Counted from the first letter of the stretch, positions 7,744-16,164 are shown. The stretch is DNA of 26,008 nucleotides from CAMEON01 sp963643175 (GCA_963643175.1 CAVIJF010000023.1:1-26008), one strand, 5' to 3'. The notes: generated from the letters alone by a model not told the origin. Program-made: numbers and translations.

Positions 7744-9720
7744 ATGGTTGCCATGCGTTTCAGACATCGTATCAGACGGGCAGTGTCGGCAGGACTTGTC
7801 TGCTTTCTACTGCTTGCCGCGTCCTGCGGCACCGATCCCGGCGCACCGGGCACCGCGACAGGAACGGACAGCGAAACCGGAACGACTGCCGGCGATATCG
7901 CCTCCGGAACCGAAACTGAGGAGGAGAGCACTGAAATGAAAACGGAAACGGACACACAGCCTGTAACGCCGTCGGCGGAGCCGGGACATTTTACCGATCC
8001 GGCACACCTGAGCGGCTTTGACGACGGACAGAACCGCGCCTGCCTGCGGGTCACGCAGTGCGGCATGACCTTCAATGAGGACGGTTCCCTAACGCTGACC
8101 GGAACATGGAAGGAGGGCGAGCATTTCAGTCCGTCGCTGAAAATCGCCTACCATTCGCTCATGAAAACCAGTCTGGACGGGTATCGCTCAACGGAGGATA
8201 TCGTCAACGGCGGGGAGAACCGCAGGTCGGTTGTCGTGTTCACGGTCAGCGTGGACGCATCGGTCGCCGGGGACGCCGCACTCAGTTACACGGTGGGAAA
8301 GCGGAACGGAGCGTCCGGCAGTGCCATCGCCGCTTTGGAAACGGTCGGGACGGGCGGGAAGGAGTACCTCCTGTTTGACTTGTCCGACAGTGATTTTTCG
8401 TCCGATTACCTGATCACGCTCCAGCTGGACTGGAGTTGGGGTACCGGAAGCGCGGACAATGTCGGCGCATCCATGACGCTGCACGCCATTGATTTCTATG
8501 CGTCGCCCGAGGAGGCTGCCGCTGCCATCGGGAAAACTCCGCAGACCGAGGAGCACGGAAACTACCCGCTGGGCATCGCGGCGGATCGGCTGGATACGCT
8601 GATGGAGGATATTTTCTCCGGGAACACCGTCCGGAACGAAACCGTCATGTTCCTTGACCCGGACGAGGCGCGCCCGCTCCTGTTCCGCATTGATGAGGTG
8701 CTGTCCGTGACTTCCTATGACGGCAGCCGGGTGTATGAGGAGGGCGTGGACTACGTGGTGCATGACGGGCAGTTGATTGCGCTGGCGAGCGGCTCCATTC
8801 CCTGCATCACCAGTGAGAAGTACTACGGCGCCGGGGCGGATTCCATGCTGACTACCGAATATAACGGAAAGTCTGTCCCCACCCACTGGGGCGAGGGGCG
8901 GGTCATGACCGACTGGCAGGTCAACGTGACCTATACCCATTCCGATACGTGGGAGGGCTTCCGGCAGCCGTGCGAGGCGGAAATCTATGCGGATTTCTTC
9001 CGGAAGCTGCAGAACGGAGAGGACGTCACCGTAATCTTTTATGGGGACAGCTGTACCTACGGGGCGGCGTCCTCCTTTGCCTACGGCTATGCGCCGTACC
9101 AGTACTCCTACGCCCTGCTCGTGACCCATGCGCTGGCGGATCTGTTCGGGTATACGGTGCACTATGCGTCCTCGCTGGGGCCGGTGCCCGGTAAGGATTA
9201 TGTGGGCGGAACGAGGGGAACCATCACCTACATAAACCCGTCTGTCGGCGGCTGGACTTCGTCGGACGGCGTTGCACAGTATGACGCCGAGCTTGCCCCG
9301 CTGATTGCCGCATACGGCTGTGACCTGTTCGTGCTGGATATCGGCGGAAACGACGGGGACCGGGCGGCGCGGGAAGTCCGGCTGAATGACGAAACCATCC
9401 TGAACCGGGTGCTGGCAGATGCGCCGGGGGCAAGCCTGCTGGTCATGTCCACTATGGTTCCGAACCCGAACTCCACCAACGGCTGGTTCAGCAAGGAGTA
9501 TCTGCAGGAGCCGCAGTTCATCCGCATGGCGGAGCGCTACCGCAGCCGCGGCGTGCCCTGCGCAGTGTGCTGCATGACCTCCATGACGCTCTCGGTGCTG
9601 GATTACGTGGATTTCCGCGACATCAGCGGTAACAATATCAACCATCCCAACGACTTCCTTGCCCGTATCTATGCATGCACCCTGTTCCGCACGCTGGTCG
9701 GGTATGCGAATCTGGAGTGA
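7744..9720 (+). CDS. SGNH/GDSL-hydrolase lipoprotein
   Basis: The 658-residue protein begins with a lipoprotein signal (RFRHRIRRAVSAGLVCFLLLAASC, Cys28 lipidated) and a Thr/Glu/Ser-rich linker. A beta-rich middle region (about 80-420) that I cannot name comes next, then a SGNH hydrolase domain. Its blocks are FYGDSCTYG (nucleophile Ser436), IGGNDG (Asn536) and the final INHPND (His634), with Asp in the DISGNN segment just before. Such enzymes are esterases or acyl transferases acting on carbohydrates. As an exported, membrane-anchored form it probably adds or removes acyl groups on a glycan. ATG at 7744 has AGGAAGG 3 nt upstream and a second ATG at 7753 is also possible. The acyltransferase gene starts 5 bp after its stop, which supports a joint job. 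Confidence 0.82.
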   Translation: MVAMRFRHRIRRAVSAGLVCFLLLAASCGTDPGAPGTATGTDSETGTTAGDIASGTETEEESTEMKTETDTQPVTPSAEPGHFTDPAHLSGFDDGQNRACLRVTQCGMTFNEDGSLTLTGTWKEGEHFSPSLKIAYHSLMKTSLDGYRSTEDIVNGGENRRSVVVFTVSVDASVAGDAALSYTVGKRNGASGSAIAALETVGTGGKEYLLFDLSDSDFSSDYLITLQLDWSWGTGSADNVGASMTLHAIDFYASPEEAAAAIGKTPQTEEHGNYPLGIAADRLDTLMEDIFSGNTVRNETVMFLDPDEARPLLFRIDEVLSVTSYDGSRVYEEGVDYVVHDGQLIALASGSIPCITSEKYYGAGADSMLTTEYNGKSVPTHWGEGRVMTDWQVNVTYTHSDTWEGFRQPCEAEIYADFFRKLQNGEDVTVIFYGDSCTYGAASSFAYGYAPYQYSYALLVTHALADLFGYTVHYASSLGPVPGKDYVGGTRGTITYINPSVGGWTSSDGVAQYDAELAPLIAAYGCDLFVLDIGGNDGDRAAREVRLNDETILNRVLADAPGASLLVMSTMVPNPNSTNGWFSKEYLQEPQFIRMAERYRSRGVPCAVCCMTSMTLSVLDYVDFRDISGNNINHPNDFLARIYACTLFRTLVGYANLE

Positions 9721-9725
9721 TTGCC

Positions 9726-10763
9726 ATGGAAATTACAAAGCAGGATTCCAAAATGCTGAAGGGCGTGGCGGTTCTGGGGCTTCTCATGCTGCACCTGTTC
9801 TGCCGCAAGGTTGACCTTCCCTACACGCCGCTCCTCTGGTTAGGGGATACGCCCCTTGTGTACTACTTCGGACTGTTCGGCGATTGCTGTGTGCCCATCT
9901 TCTGCTTCATCAGCGGCTATGCGCACTATATGCAGTCCGAAACGCCGACCCCGGCAAGCCACCGCTGGTGGCGTCTGCTGAAGTTCTTCCTGACTCTGTG
10001 GGTTCTGGCGGCACTGTTTGCGGTTGCCGGGCTTATCATGCGCAGTGACAGTATTCCGGGCAGTCCGCTCAGATTTCTCCTGAACTGCCTGACTGTTGAG
10101 AACAGCTACAACGGGGCATGGTGGTACGCTAATACATACCTTCTGCTGGTCGCGCTCCAGCCGCTGTCCGTCCGGGCGGTGCGCCGGATGCCCGCCGTGC
10201 TGACGGTGGCGCTTGCCTTCTGCCTGTATGTGGTGGGATATGCAGTCCGCTTTCCGCTGGCGGGGCAGCTGCAGGAAAGCCTGCCGACGGCGGCGTACTG
10301 GCTTGTCGGCAAACTGGCACTGCTCATGACCTCGTACTTTCCCTATGCCGTCGGCATGGTGTTCCGGCGCTTCGGTATAATCGGAAAGCTGCGGACGCTG
10401 ACCGCGCGTATGAACCGAGTTGTGGTAAATCTCCTTGTCGGAGCAGGATTTTTAATCATGCTTGCGGCGCACGGCGTGGTGCAGACGATGTTTGTCGCGG
10501 TCTTTACGGGGATAGCCGCCGTGTGTCTGCTGTGCCTGTGCCGGATGCCGCGTCCCCTGCTGGTGGCGCTGTGCTTCTTGGGGGATAATTCGACCTGCAT
10601 CTGGCTGTCGCATATGTTCTTTTACCGGGAGCCGTTCGTGGATCTCGCTTTCCGGGCGGTGTGGGTTCTGCCGGTTCTGCTGCTGACACTGGCGCTCTCC
10701 CTGCTTACCTCCCTTGCCGTCCGTGCCGTCTGCCGTCCGCTCCTGAAGCGGATTCCGGGATAG
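9726..10763 (+). CDS. Membrane acyltransferase, acyltransferase-3 (OafA-like) family
   Basis: The 345-residue protein has about ten membrane helices and the usual opening of the family, MLKGVAVLGLLMLHLF, with the conserved His23 after a hydrophobic stretch, and CVPIFCFISGYAHY as the second typical helix. These proteins move acyl groups, mostly acetyl, across the membrane onto surface sugars. The start at 9726 is chosen because the protein then begins just before the conserved first helix, with GGAG 8-9 nt upstream; an in-frame codon at 9675 would overlap the SGNH gene by 46 bp. Only 5 bp separate the two genes. In several known systems an acyltransferase-3 membrane part works with an SGNH domain, here on a separate lipoprotein. 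The glycan acceptor is not visible from the window. Confidence 0.85.
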   Translation: MEITKQDSKMLKGVAVLGLLMLHLFCRKVDLPYTPLLWLGDTPLVYYFGLFGDCCVPIFCFISGYAHYMQSETPTPASHRWWRLLKFFLTLWVLAALFAVAGLIMRSDSIPGSPLRFLLNCLTVENSYNGAWWYANTYLLLVALQPLSVRAVRRMPAVLTVALAFCLYVVGYAVRFPLAGQLQESLPTAAYWLVGKLALLMTSYFPYAVGMVFRRFGIIGKLRTLTARMNRVVVNLLVGAGFLIMLAAHGVVQTMFVAVFTGIAAVCLLCLCRMPRPLLVALCFLGDNSTCIWLSHMFFYREPFVDLAFRAVWVLPVLLLTLALSLLTSLAVRAVCRPLLKRIPG

Positions 10764-10766
10764 CAG

Positions 10767-10813
10767 ACGAAAGACCGGGGACACCCGCTATGCGGGTGTC
10801 CCCGGTCTTTCGT
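10767..10813. terminator. Perfect 22-bp-arm hairpin between convergent genes
   Basis: The left arm (10767-10788) and right arm (10792-10813) are exact inverted copies around the 3-nt loop TAT. It sits between the acyltransferase stop (10763) and the murE stop (10822). The arms begin and end with ACGAAAG and CTTTCGT, so both strands end the hairpin in a short T-rich part, as expected of a bidirectional terminator. Confidence 0.85.
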
Positions 10814-10821
10814 GATTGCTT

Positions 10822-12375
10822 TTACACCTCCGCCTTCGTGTGGAGCGCGTCCAGCGCGGCGGTGAGAATATCGCGCTCCCGGAAAGGGAGACGGCTTGTC
10901 CCGATTAACTGGTAATCCTCATGCCCCTTGCCTGCCAGCAGAACCATGTCGCCGGGGCGTGCCAACGCGACCGCCGCGCGGATGGCATCCGCCCGGTCGG
11001 CAATGCGCAGGCGCGGGCAGGCATCCGGCGGGAACGCCGCATCCGTTTCGCGGATGATGTCCTCCGGCGGCTCGCGTCCGGGGTTGTCCGCCGTCAGGAT
11101 GCAGAGATCGGCGCGGTACGCCGCCGCCTGCGCCAACTCCGCGCGCCGCCCGGTCGTGCGCTCCCCGACCGACCCGAACAGGCAGATCAGCCTCGCGGGA
11201 CGGTAGGAGCGCAGAGTGTCCAGAATGGAGGCAAGGCTCAGCCCGTTGTGGGCATAGTCGATGATATACGTCACGCCCGGCTGGGCGGGGTGTGTGATGA
11301 TTTCAAACCGCCCCGGCACTGCCGCGTCCGCCAGAGCCTCCGCCGCCTGCGCGACCGGAACCCCGAATCCCTCCCGGCACAGTGCCAGCGCTCCCAGGGC
11401 GTTGGATACGTTGAAAACGCCCGGCAGGGGCAGGAAGCACGCGGAAGCACCGTCGGGTGCGGTCACGTCAAACGCCATGCCCGGCACGCCGTCCCGCCGC
11501 ACGGGACGGATGCCGGATGCCCGCCAGTCCGGCGGTGTCCCGCCGGGGGCGGCGTGCTTGTCCGACACGGAGAAATACCGCACGGGCGCGGTTGCATCCC
11601 GCATCATGAACGCCGCCTCCGGGTCGTCCGCATTGCACAGCGCCAGCCCGGACGGGTAGTCGGTAAACAGGCTTTTCTTGCAGGCGCGGTAGTGGGCATA
11701 GTCCGGGTGTTCCGCGCCGCCGATGTGGTCGGGCGACAGATTGGTGAACAGGCAGGCGTGGAAGGGAATTCCCCGCACGCGCCCCATCCACAGCCCCTGC
11801 GAGGACACTTCCATGACGCAGGTGCGCACGCCTGCATCCAGCATCCGGCGCAGGATGCGGTGAATTTCCAGACTTTCCGGCGTGGAGTTCACGGTCGGGA
11901 GGTGTACGCCGGCGAAATCGGCGCCGTTCGTGCCGATATACCCGGTCGGGATGCCGCACCGGTTGAGAATGTGCGCCGTCAGGCAGGCGGTCGTGGTCTT
12001 GCCTTTGGTGCCGGTGATGCCGACTACGCGCACACGGCGTGCCGGAAAACCGTAAAACGCCGCCGCGCAGTCCGCCAACGCCGCGCGGCTGTCCGATACA
12101 AGAATAACAATGGCGTCCGGGGGGAGATCGGGGAGCGGCTGCTCGGCGACGAATGCCCGCGTCCCCTGCCGGTAGGCGGCGGGCGCGAAGGCGTGCCCGT
12201 CCGCCCGCGCCCCGCGCAGGCAGAAGAACAGGCTCCCCACCCCGGCGACACGGGAGTCACAGCAGATGTCCCGGATGGGGATGTCCGGCAGTCGTGCCGG
12301 GTCGCCGCCTGCTGCGGGCGCCGTCAGGCGGGAGGGCGGCAGAGCACCTGCCAGCTCACGCAGGGTGCGGGTCAT
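10822..12375 (-). CDS. murE: UDP-N-acetylmuramoyl-tripeptide synthetase (MurE)
   Basis: MurE adds the third amino acid to UDP-MurNAc-Ala-Glu in peptidoglycan synthesis in the cytoplasm. The 517 residues show GITGTKGKTTT (119-129, ATP binding), VNSTPESLEIH, TNLSPDHIGGAEH (211-223), a Lys in YRACKKSLF that is normally carbamylated, YIIDYAHNG and AGKGHEDYQ (481-489). The acceptor-specificity motif, DNPR in diaminopimelate-adding enzymes, reads DNPG here (430-433), with Arg at the next position (DNPGRE). The Glu of GKGHE, which also contacts diaminopimelate, is present. The third amino acid is therefore uncertain. The start overlaps the stop of the upstream small gene (ATGA, 12372-12375). Confidence 0.9.
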   Translation of the reverse strand: MTRTLRELAGALPPSRLTAPAAGGDPARLPDIPIRDICCDSRVAGVGSLFFCLRGARADGHAFAPAAYRQGTRAFVAEQPLPDLPPDAIVILVSDSRAALADCAAAFYGFPARRVRVVGITGTKGKTTTACLTAHILNRCGIPTGYIGTNGADFAGVHLPTVNSTPESLEIHRILRRMLDAGVRTCVMEVSSQGLWMGRVRGIPFHACLFTNLSPDHIGGAEHPDYAHYRACKKSLFTDYPSGLALCNADDPEAAFMMRDATAPVRYFSVSDKHAAPGGTPPDWRASGIRPVRRDGVPGMAFDVTAPDGASACFLPLPGVFNVSNALGALALCREGFGVPVAQAAEALADAAVPGRFEIITHPAQPGVTYIIDYAHNGLSLASILDTLRSYRPARLICLFGSVGERTTGRRAELAQAAAYRADLCILTADNPGREPPEDIIRETDAAFPPDACPRLRIADRADAIRAAVALARPGDMVLLAGKGHEDYQLIGTSRLPFRERDILTAALDALHTKAEV

Positions 12376-12812
12376 GGGTGCACCGCCCCGGTCTGCGCGG
12401 CACCGACCGCCGCCTCCGCTGGCTGTTCCGCCTGCAGAAGCGCCTCCAGCGGGTCGTCTGCCTGCCCGGAGAGCAGGACATAATCGGTGCTCAGCTCCCC
12501 GCCGCAGCGGGCAAGGAACGCCTCCGCCCGTGCCGAGCAGGGAATCAGCGCCAGCAGTCTGCCGTCCTGCTCCGGGTCGGCAGCAAAGTCGCGCAGGGCA
12601 CGCACGCGCAGCCAGTCATTCAGGGCACCCAGCGATACGGCGCGGTGACGCGCATACAGGAACAGGTTGAGGGACAGCCTCCGCCCGAACCAGAAGCACA
12701 CCACCCGGTGGCGGCGGAACAGGCGGCGAGCCAGACGCCCGGCGGCGCGGGAATCCGCCGCTGTTCCCAGCAGGACGGGGACGGCGGTATCGTACAGCCA
12801 GGGGGATTCCAT
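12372..12812 (-). CDS. Conserved-looking small protein upstream of murE, function unknown
   Basis: I do not recognise this 146-residue protein. It reads MESPWLYDTAVPVLLGTAADSRAAG..., an alternating beta/alpha pattern like a small Rossmann-type nucleotide-binding domain, with Arg-rich stretches and an Ala-rich end. There is no membrane helix. The start at 12812 is chosen because AAAGGAG lies 7 nt before it and the promoter -10 (12876-12871) is just upstream; an in-frame codon at 12899 would start inside the -35. The stop overlaps the murE start by 4 bp, so the two are probably coupled, and a role near cell wall synthesis is only an inference. Confidence 0.7.
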   Translation of the reverse strand: MESPWLYDTAVPVLLGTAADSRAAGRLARRLFRRHRVVCFWFGRRLSLNLFLYARHRAVSLGALNDWLRVRALRDFAADPEQDGRLLALIPCSARAEAFLARCGGELSTDYVLLSGQADDPLEALLQAEQPAEAAVGAAQTGAVHP

Positions 12813-12870
12813 CGGCGTTATCTCCTTTTCCGTGCCCGGACGGTCGGCCGGGCAGTATTCTTTCCGGCTT

Positions 12871-12899
12871 ATTATACCACACAATCCCGCGTCTGTCAT
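12871..12899 (-). promoter_or_regulatory. Sigma-A promoter of the murE unit
   Basis: On the minus strand ATGACA (12899-12894) and TATAAT (12876-12871) are 17 bp apart, with TGG before the -10. The first ATG of the unit is at 12812. Confidence 0.75.
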
Positions 12900-13050
12900 C
12901 GGTTTGCGTAAAATTTATACGGTTTTTCGTCTTTTCCGCTCGTGCCGCCTTTCAGTGCTCCCCCAGTACCCGTGCGCAGACCGCCTCCGAGAAAGCCGTG
13001 ACGGCGCGGTGAAGGAAACAGTAAAATTTTCCCGCTATTTTTCACATTTC

Positions 13051-13080
13051 TGCAACCGCCGCACCCCGGCGGCTGTCTCT
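13051..13080 (+). promoter_or_regulatory. Putative ECF-type promoter before the sigma factor gene
   Basis: TGCAACC (13051-13057) is followed after 17 bp by GTCTCT (13075-13080) and then ATAAGTGAA. This AAC...GTCT form is that of ECF sigma promoters rather than of sigma-A ones, and suggests that the sigma factor drives its own gene. The spacer holds a 6-bp inverted repeat, CCGCCG (13056-13061) and CGGCGG (13067-13072). No sigma-A promoter was seen nearby. The rest of 12900-13152 holds nothing else I can name. Confidence 0.5.
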
Positions 13081-13152
13081 ATAAGTGAAGGGAACTTCTG
13101 AGGGAATGCTGACTCTGCATCAGCGTTTCCCCAAACAGTGGAGGAGACACAT

Positions 13153-13728
13153 ATGAAGGACGGTCACAAGAAGCAGTGCCCATCGGACGAGGAAATCCTG
13201 ACCCTGTACAACTGCCGTGATGAGCAGGCAATAACCGCGACCCAGCGCAAGTACGGCGCCTACTGCCACGCGATTGCGGATCGCATCCTGCACGTCCGGG
13301 AGGATGCCGAGGAATGCGTCAGCGACGCCTACCTGCACACGTGGAATGCCATTCCGCCCGCCCAACCGGGCAGTCTGCGGGCGTTCCTCGGCACGGTTGT
13401 GCGCAATCTGGCAATCAACCGGCTGGACTACAACCGGGCGCGGCGGCGCAGTGCGGCGACCGTCGCCCTGGACGAGTTCGCCGGATGTCTGCCGGACGGC
13501 GCCGAGCCGATAGCCGACACGGTTGCCCTGCGGGCGGCATTTGACGGCTTTCTTGCGTCCCTGCCGGAGCGGGAGCGCGTGATATTCGTGCGGCGGTACT
13601 GGTATCTCTGCCCGGTACAGGAAATCGCGCGGGGACTGGGGATTCCGGAGGGCACCGTCAAGAGCATTCTGTTCCGCACGCGGGAGCGATTCCGCGTACA
13701 CCTGGAGAAGGAGGGCATTTTTGTATGA
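13153..13728 (+). CDS. ECF-family RNA polymerase sigma factor
   Basis: The 191-residue protein has the two conserved parts of ECF sigma factors. Region 2 (about 25-100) includes the typical REDAEECVSDAYLHTWNAIPP and ends in an Arg-rich stretch. Region 4 (about 135-185) has LPERERVIFVRRYWYLCPVQEIARGLGIPEGTVKSILFRTR as the -35-binding helix-turn-helix. It would direct RNA polymerase to envelope-response promoters. The start at 13153 follows GGAGGAG with 6-7 nt spacing; the GTG at 13138 lies before this site and is unlikely. The stop overlaps the start of the beta-propeller gene (ATGA, 13725-13728), which ties the two products in amount. Confidence 0.92.
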   Translation: MKDGHKKQCPSDEEILTLYNCRDEQAITATQRKYGAYCHAIADRILHVREDAEECVSDAYLHTWNAIPPAQPGSLRAFLGTVVRNLAINRLDYNRARRRSAATVALDEFAGCLPDGAEPIADTVALRAAFDGFLASLPERERVIFVRRYWYLCPVQEIARGLGIPEGTVKSILFRTRERFRVHLEKEGIFV

Positions 13729-15668
13729 AGAAAAAGCAGTGGGCGCAGACCTTTTCCCTGATAGACGGAAAATATGTCGAGGAGGCGGATCCGGCGCACG
13801 ACGCGGGGCGCATCTCCGCCGCCCGACGCATACGCCGCCGCGTGATTGCGATAGCCGCGTGTGCCGCCGCCGTGTTTCTGGGGCTGGTTCTGTTCATCCC
13901 GTACCGGACGGAGGAGCCGGACGTGTCCCGGTACGCGGGCGGCGAGTACTATGCCGTCATTCAGCGGCTGCAGTACGCGCAGATGCGGGAGCCGCGCTAC
14001 CGCAACAATCTTGACTACCTGCTTTCCAATTTGATTTCCGGGAAAGATGTGATGGGCGGATCAAACGGTATCGTTGTGCTTCCGGACGGACGGAATTATT
14101 ACTACGACGGCATAACCGACGGCGGAACTGCCAATACGGACAACGCAAACACCGGCAGCTACCGGGAGACGACCGACAATCAGGTGGCAGGCGTCATCGA
14201 GGGCGACCTGCTCAAGCGGACCGATACCCGGATATACCACCTTGATGTATACGGCATGATGCTGCGGGTATATTCGCTTCAGGGAGAAAACTCCGCCCTG
14301 CTCGGCAGCTTTGACCTGACCCAGGCATGGACTGCAAGCGGGTATGACACGGAAATGTACCTGTCTGCCGACGGCAGACACGTGACGGTTGTGACCGGGA
14401 TACGGCTTCCGGGTAAGTCCGGATATGATACGTGCACGGTAATCCTGCTGGACGTGACGGATCCTGCCGCCATCCGGACAGAGAAGCAGGTGGTTCTGAG
14501 CGGGGCTGTCGTGACCTCCCGGCTGACCGGGGACGGGCAGACGCTCCTGCTGGTGACTTCGCTGGATGCCGGCGGGGCGCGGGACTACACCAACACGCTG
14601 GAATTTGTTCCCTGCATAGACCGGGGCGACGGGCAGGGAATGTGCCCGCTGACGGCGGACCGCATCACGGTTCCGGCGGAGGTGTGTGGTACCGTGTACA
14701 GCACGCTGACCGCTTTCGATGCGGAGACTCTGGAGGTGCGGGACTCCCGGTCGGTGCTGGGGGGCAGTCTGAATGCCGTATATGTGAATGACCGGACGGT
14801 GTACCTTGCGTGGCGCTACACGCTTACGGAAACGGTCGGTCTGAACCGGGTCAGACGGGTGCGCACGGGCATCCTCGGCATCGCCTGTGACGGCGGGGAA
14901 CTGACAGTCCGCGGCTCGGTCGCGCTGGACGGCGTGCTGCACAACCAGTACAGCATGGACGAGCGGGACGGCATCCTGCGGGTCGTGACGGAAACCGACA
15001 CCATACGGTATATCGCCGCCGAGCTGGTCGGGCAGGACAACGCCGGTAAAACGCGCCATGTGAACGCCAATCTGTACTGCGTGTCGCTGTCGGCGGACGG
15101 CTGGGAGGTGGTCGGGCAGGACATCGGCTTTGCCCCGGACGGCGAAAGCCCGCAGTCGGTGCGCTTTGACGGGCAGTATGCCTATGTCTGCACGGCAGTG
15201 ACCGCAACGCTGACCGACCCCGTGTACTTCTTCGACCTGTCCGACCCCGCGCACATTACCCGGAAGGACACCGGCACCATCGTCGGCTTCTCACATTCGC
15301 TGGTGCAGCTGCCGGACGGCAATCTGCTGGGGCTGGGCATGGGCAGCATGAACGGCGTTTTCAAAGCGGAGGTATACGCGGAGAGTGCGGCAGGCGTCAC
15401 GTCGGTGTGCACGTGGACGCGTGCGACACGCTTCAGCCGAAACTACAAGGCATACCTGATTGACCGGGAGGCGGGACTGTTCGGCGTTCCGCTGTACGGT
15501 ACCTATGTGCTGCTGCATTATGACGGACACACCCTGACGCCCGTTCTGGAAGCAGAGATGCCCGGCAGTTGGCTGAACAGTCTGAACTTCGTGCGGGCGT
15601 TCCTTGCCGGCGGCTGGCTGTATATCTTCAACGGGGACAGCATGACCGTGCGGGCTGTCGGGACGTGA
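13725..15668 (+). CDS. Membrane-anchored beta-propeller protein, probable sigma partner
   Basis: The 647-residue protein has a cytoplasmic N-terminus of about 40 residues, one membrane helix (about 40-60, VIAIAACAAAVFLGLVLF) and a large extracytoplasmic part. The stretch TTDNQVAGVIEGDLLKRTDTRIYHL (about 147-171) is the entry motif of the beta-propeller domain family found in Clostridia and archaea (Pfam Beta_propel). Repeated strands such as VTVVTGIRL, LLLVTSLDAGG, TVYLAWRY and YAYVCTAV follow. Type II topology and the 4-bp overlap with the ECF sigma gene fit a membrane anti-sigma or sensor protein, with the short basic N-terminus holding the sigma factor. I see no zinc-finger HxxxCxxC motif of classic anti-sigma factors, so this role is an inference. 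Confidence 0.82.
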   Translation: MKKKQWAQTFSLIDGKYVEEADPAHDAGRISAARRIRRRVIAIAACAAAVFLGLVLFIPYRTEEPDVSRYAGGEYYAVIQRLQYAQMREPRYRNNLDYLLSNLISGKDVMGGSNGIVVLPDGRNYYYDGITDGGTANTDNANTGSYRETTDNQVAGVIEGDLLKRTDTRIYHLDVYGMMLRVYSLQGENSALLGSFDLTQAWTASGYDTEMYLSADGRHVTVVTGIRLPGKSGYDTCTVILLDVTDPAAIRTEKQVVLSGAVVTSRLTGDGQTLLLVTSLDAGGARDYTNTLEFVPCIDRGDGQGMCPLTADRITVPAEVCGTVYSTLTAFDAETLEVRDSRSVLGGSLNAVYVNDRTVYLAWRYTLTETVGLNRVRRVRTGILGIACDGGELTVRGSVALDGVLHNQYSMDERDGILRVVTETDTIRYIAAELVGQDNAGKTRHVNANLYCVSLSADGWEVVGQDIGFAPDGESPQSVRFDGQYAYVCTAVTATLTDPVYFFDLSDPAHITRKDTGTIVGFSHSLVQLPDGNLLGLGMGSMNGVFKAEVYAESAAGVTSVCTWTRATRFSRNYKAYLIDREAGLFGVPLYGTYVLLHYDGHTLTPVLEAEMPGSWLNSLNFVRAFLAGGWLYIFNGDSMTVRAVGT

Positions 15669-15675
15669 CGGCGCA

Positions 15676-15706
15676 GGAAATCCGGGGGAGACTCCCCCGG
15701 ATTTCC
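15676..15706 (+). terminator. Hairpin after the beta-propeller gene
   Basis: GGAAATCCGGGGG (15676-15688) pairs with CCCCCGGATTTCC (15694-15706), a perfect 13-bp stem 8 bp after the stop codon. There is no T tract, so termination may need Rho or the hairpin may protect the 3' end. Confidence 0.55.
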
Positions 15707-15788
15707 ATGTCCCGCGTTTCCCATGCAGGAATTTGTGACGGTTTTGAAAACTCTTGCGGTTCGTTCCCGCGATTTGTGAAAAAAACTC

Positions 15789-15817
15789 TTGACAATCGCC
15801 CGCCTTTATGCTATAAT
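15789..15817 (+). promoter_or_regulatory. Consensus sigma-A promoter of the tRNA cluster
   Basis: TTGACA (15789-15794), a 17-bp spacer and TATAAT (15812-15817) match the consensus at every base, with TGC before the -10. The first tRNA starts at 15843. Confidence 0.9.
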
Positions 15818-15842
15818 AAGCGACGGTTCGTGAGAGGGGTTT

Positions 15843-15916
15843 GCGAGTGTAGTTCAATGGTAGAATCCCAGCCTTCCAAGCTGGTCGCGTGGGTTCGATT
15901 CCCATCACTCGCTCCA
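15843..15916 (+). tRNA. tRNA-Gly (UCC)
   Basis: Acceptor GCGAGTG pairs with CACTCGC (15906-15912). The anticodon stem CCAGC/GCTGG encloses loop CTTCCAA, giving anticodon UCC. GGGTTCGATTCCC forms the T arm, and CCA is encoded (15914-15916). Confidence 0.96.
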
Positions 15917-15919
15917 TAC

Positions 15920-15996
<77 letters not shown>

Positions 15997-16058
15997 TCCT
16001 GCACGCCGCAGGTGCCGGGCAGGAGCCCTCTCGCCCGCAGGTTCCGTTTTCCCGTATG

Positions 16059-16135
16059 GTGGGTATAGCTCAGTTGGTTAGAGCGCCAGGTTGTGGCCCT
16101 GGAGGTCAAGGGTTCGAATCCCTCTACTCACCCCA
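16059..16135 (+). tRNA. tRNA-His (GUG)
   Basis: Acceptor GTGGGTA pairs with TACTCAC (16125-16131) with one G-U pair. The stem CCAGG/CCTGG encloses TTGTGGC, giving anticodon GUG. G at 16058 opposite C73 (16132) is the extra G-1 typical of histidine tRNA. CCA is encoded at 16133-16135. Confidence 0.96.
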
Positions 16136-16164
16136 TAATGCAGAGCGGCGTTTCAGCCGCAACG

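Noticed and set aside
8188..9645. Minus-strand frame of 485 codons opposite the SGNH lipoprotein gene
   Set aside because: The plus-strand protein has a signal peptide and all SGNH blocks; the antisense frame has none and no promoter.
10921..12483. Plus-strand frame of 520 codons opposite murE
   Set aside because: Antisense to a clear MurE; the composition is rich in Arg, Gly and Pro with no recognisable domain.
14061..15254. Minus-strand frame of 397 codons opposite the beta-propeller gene
   Set aside because: Same reason: antisense to a recognisable protein, no start signals.
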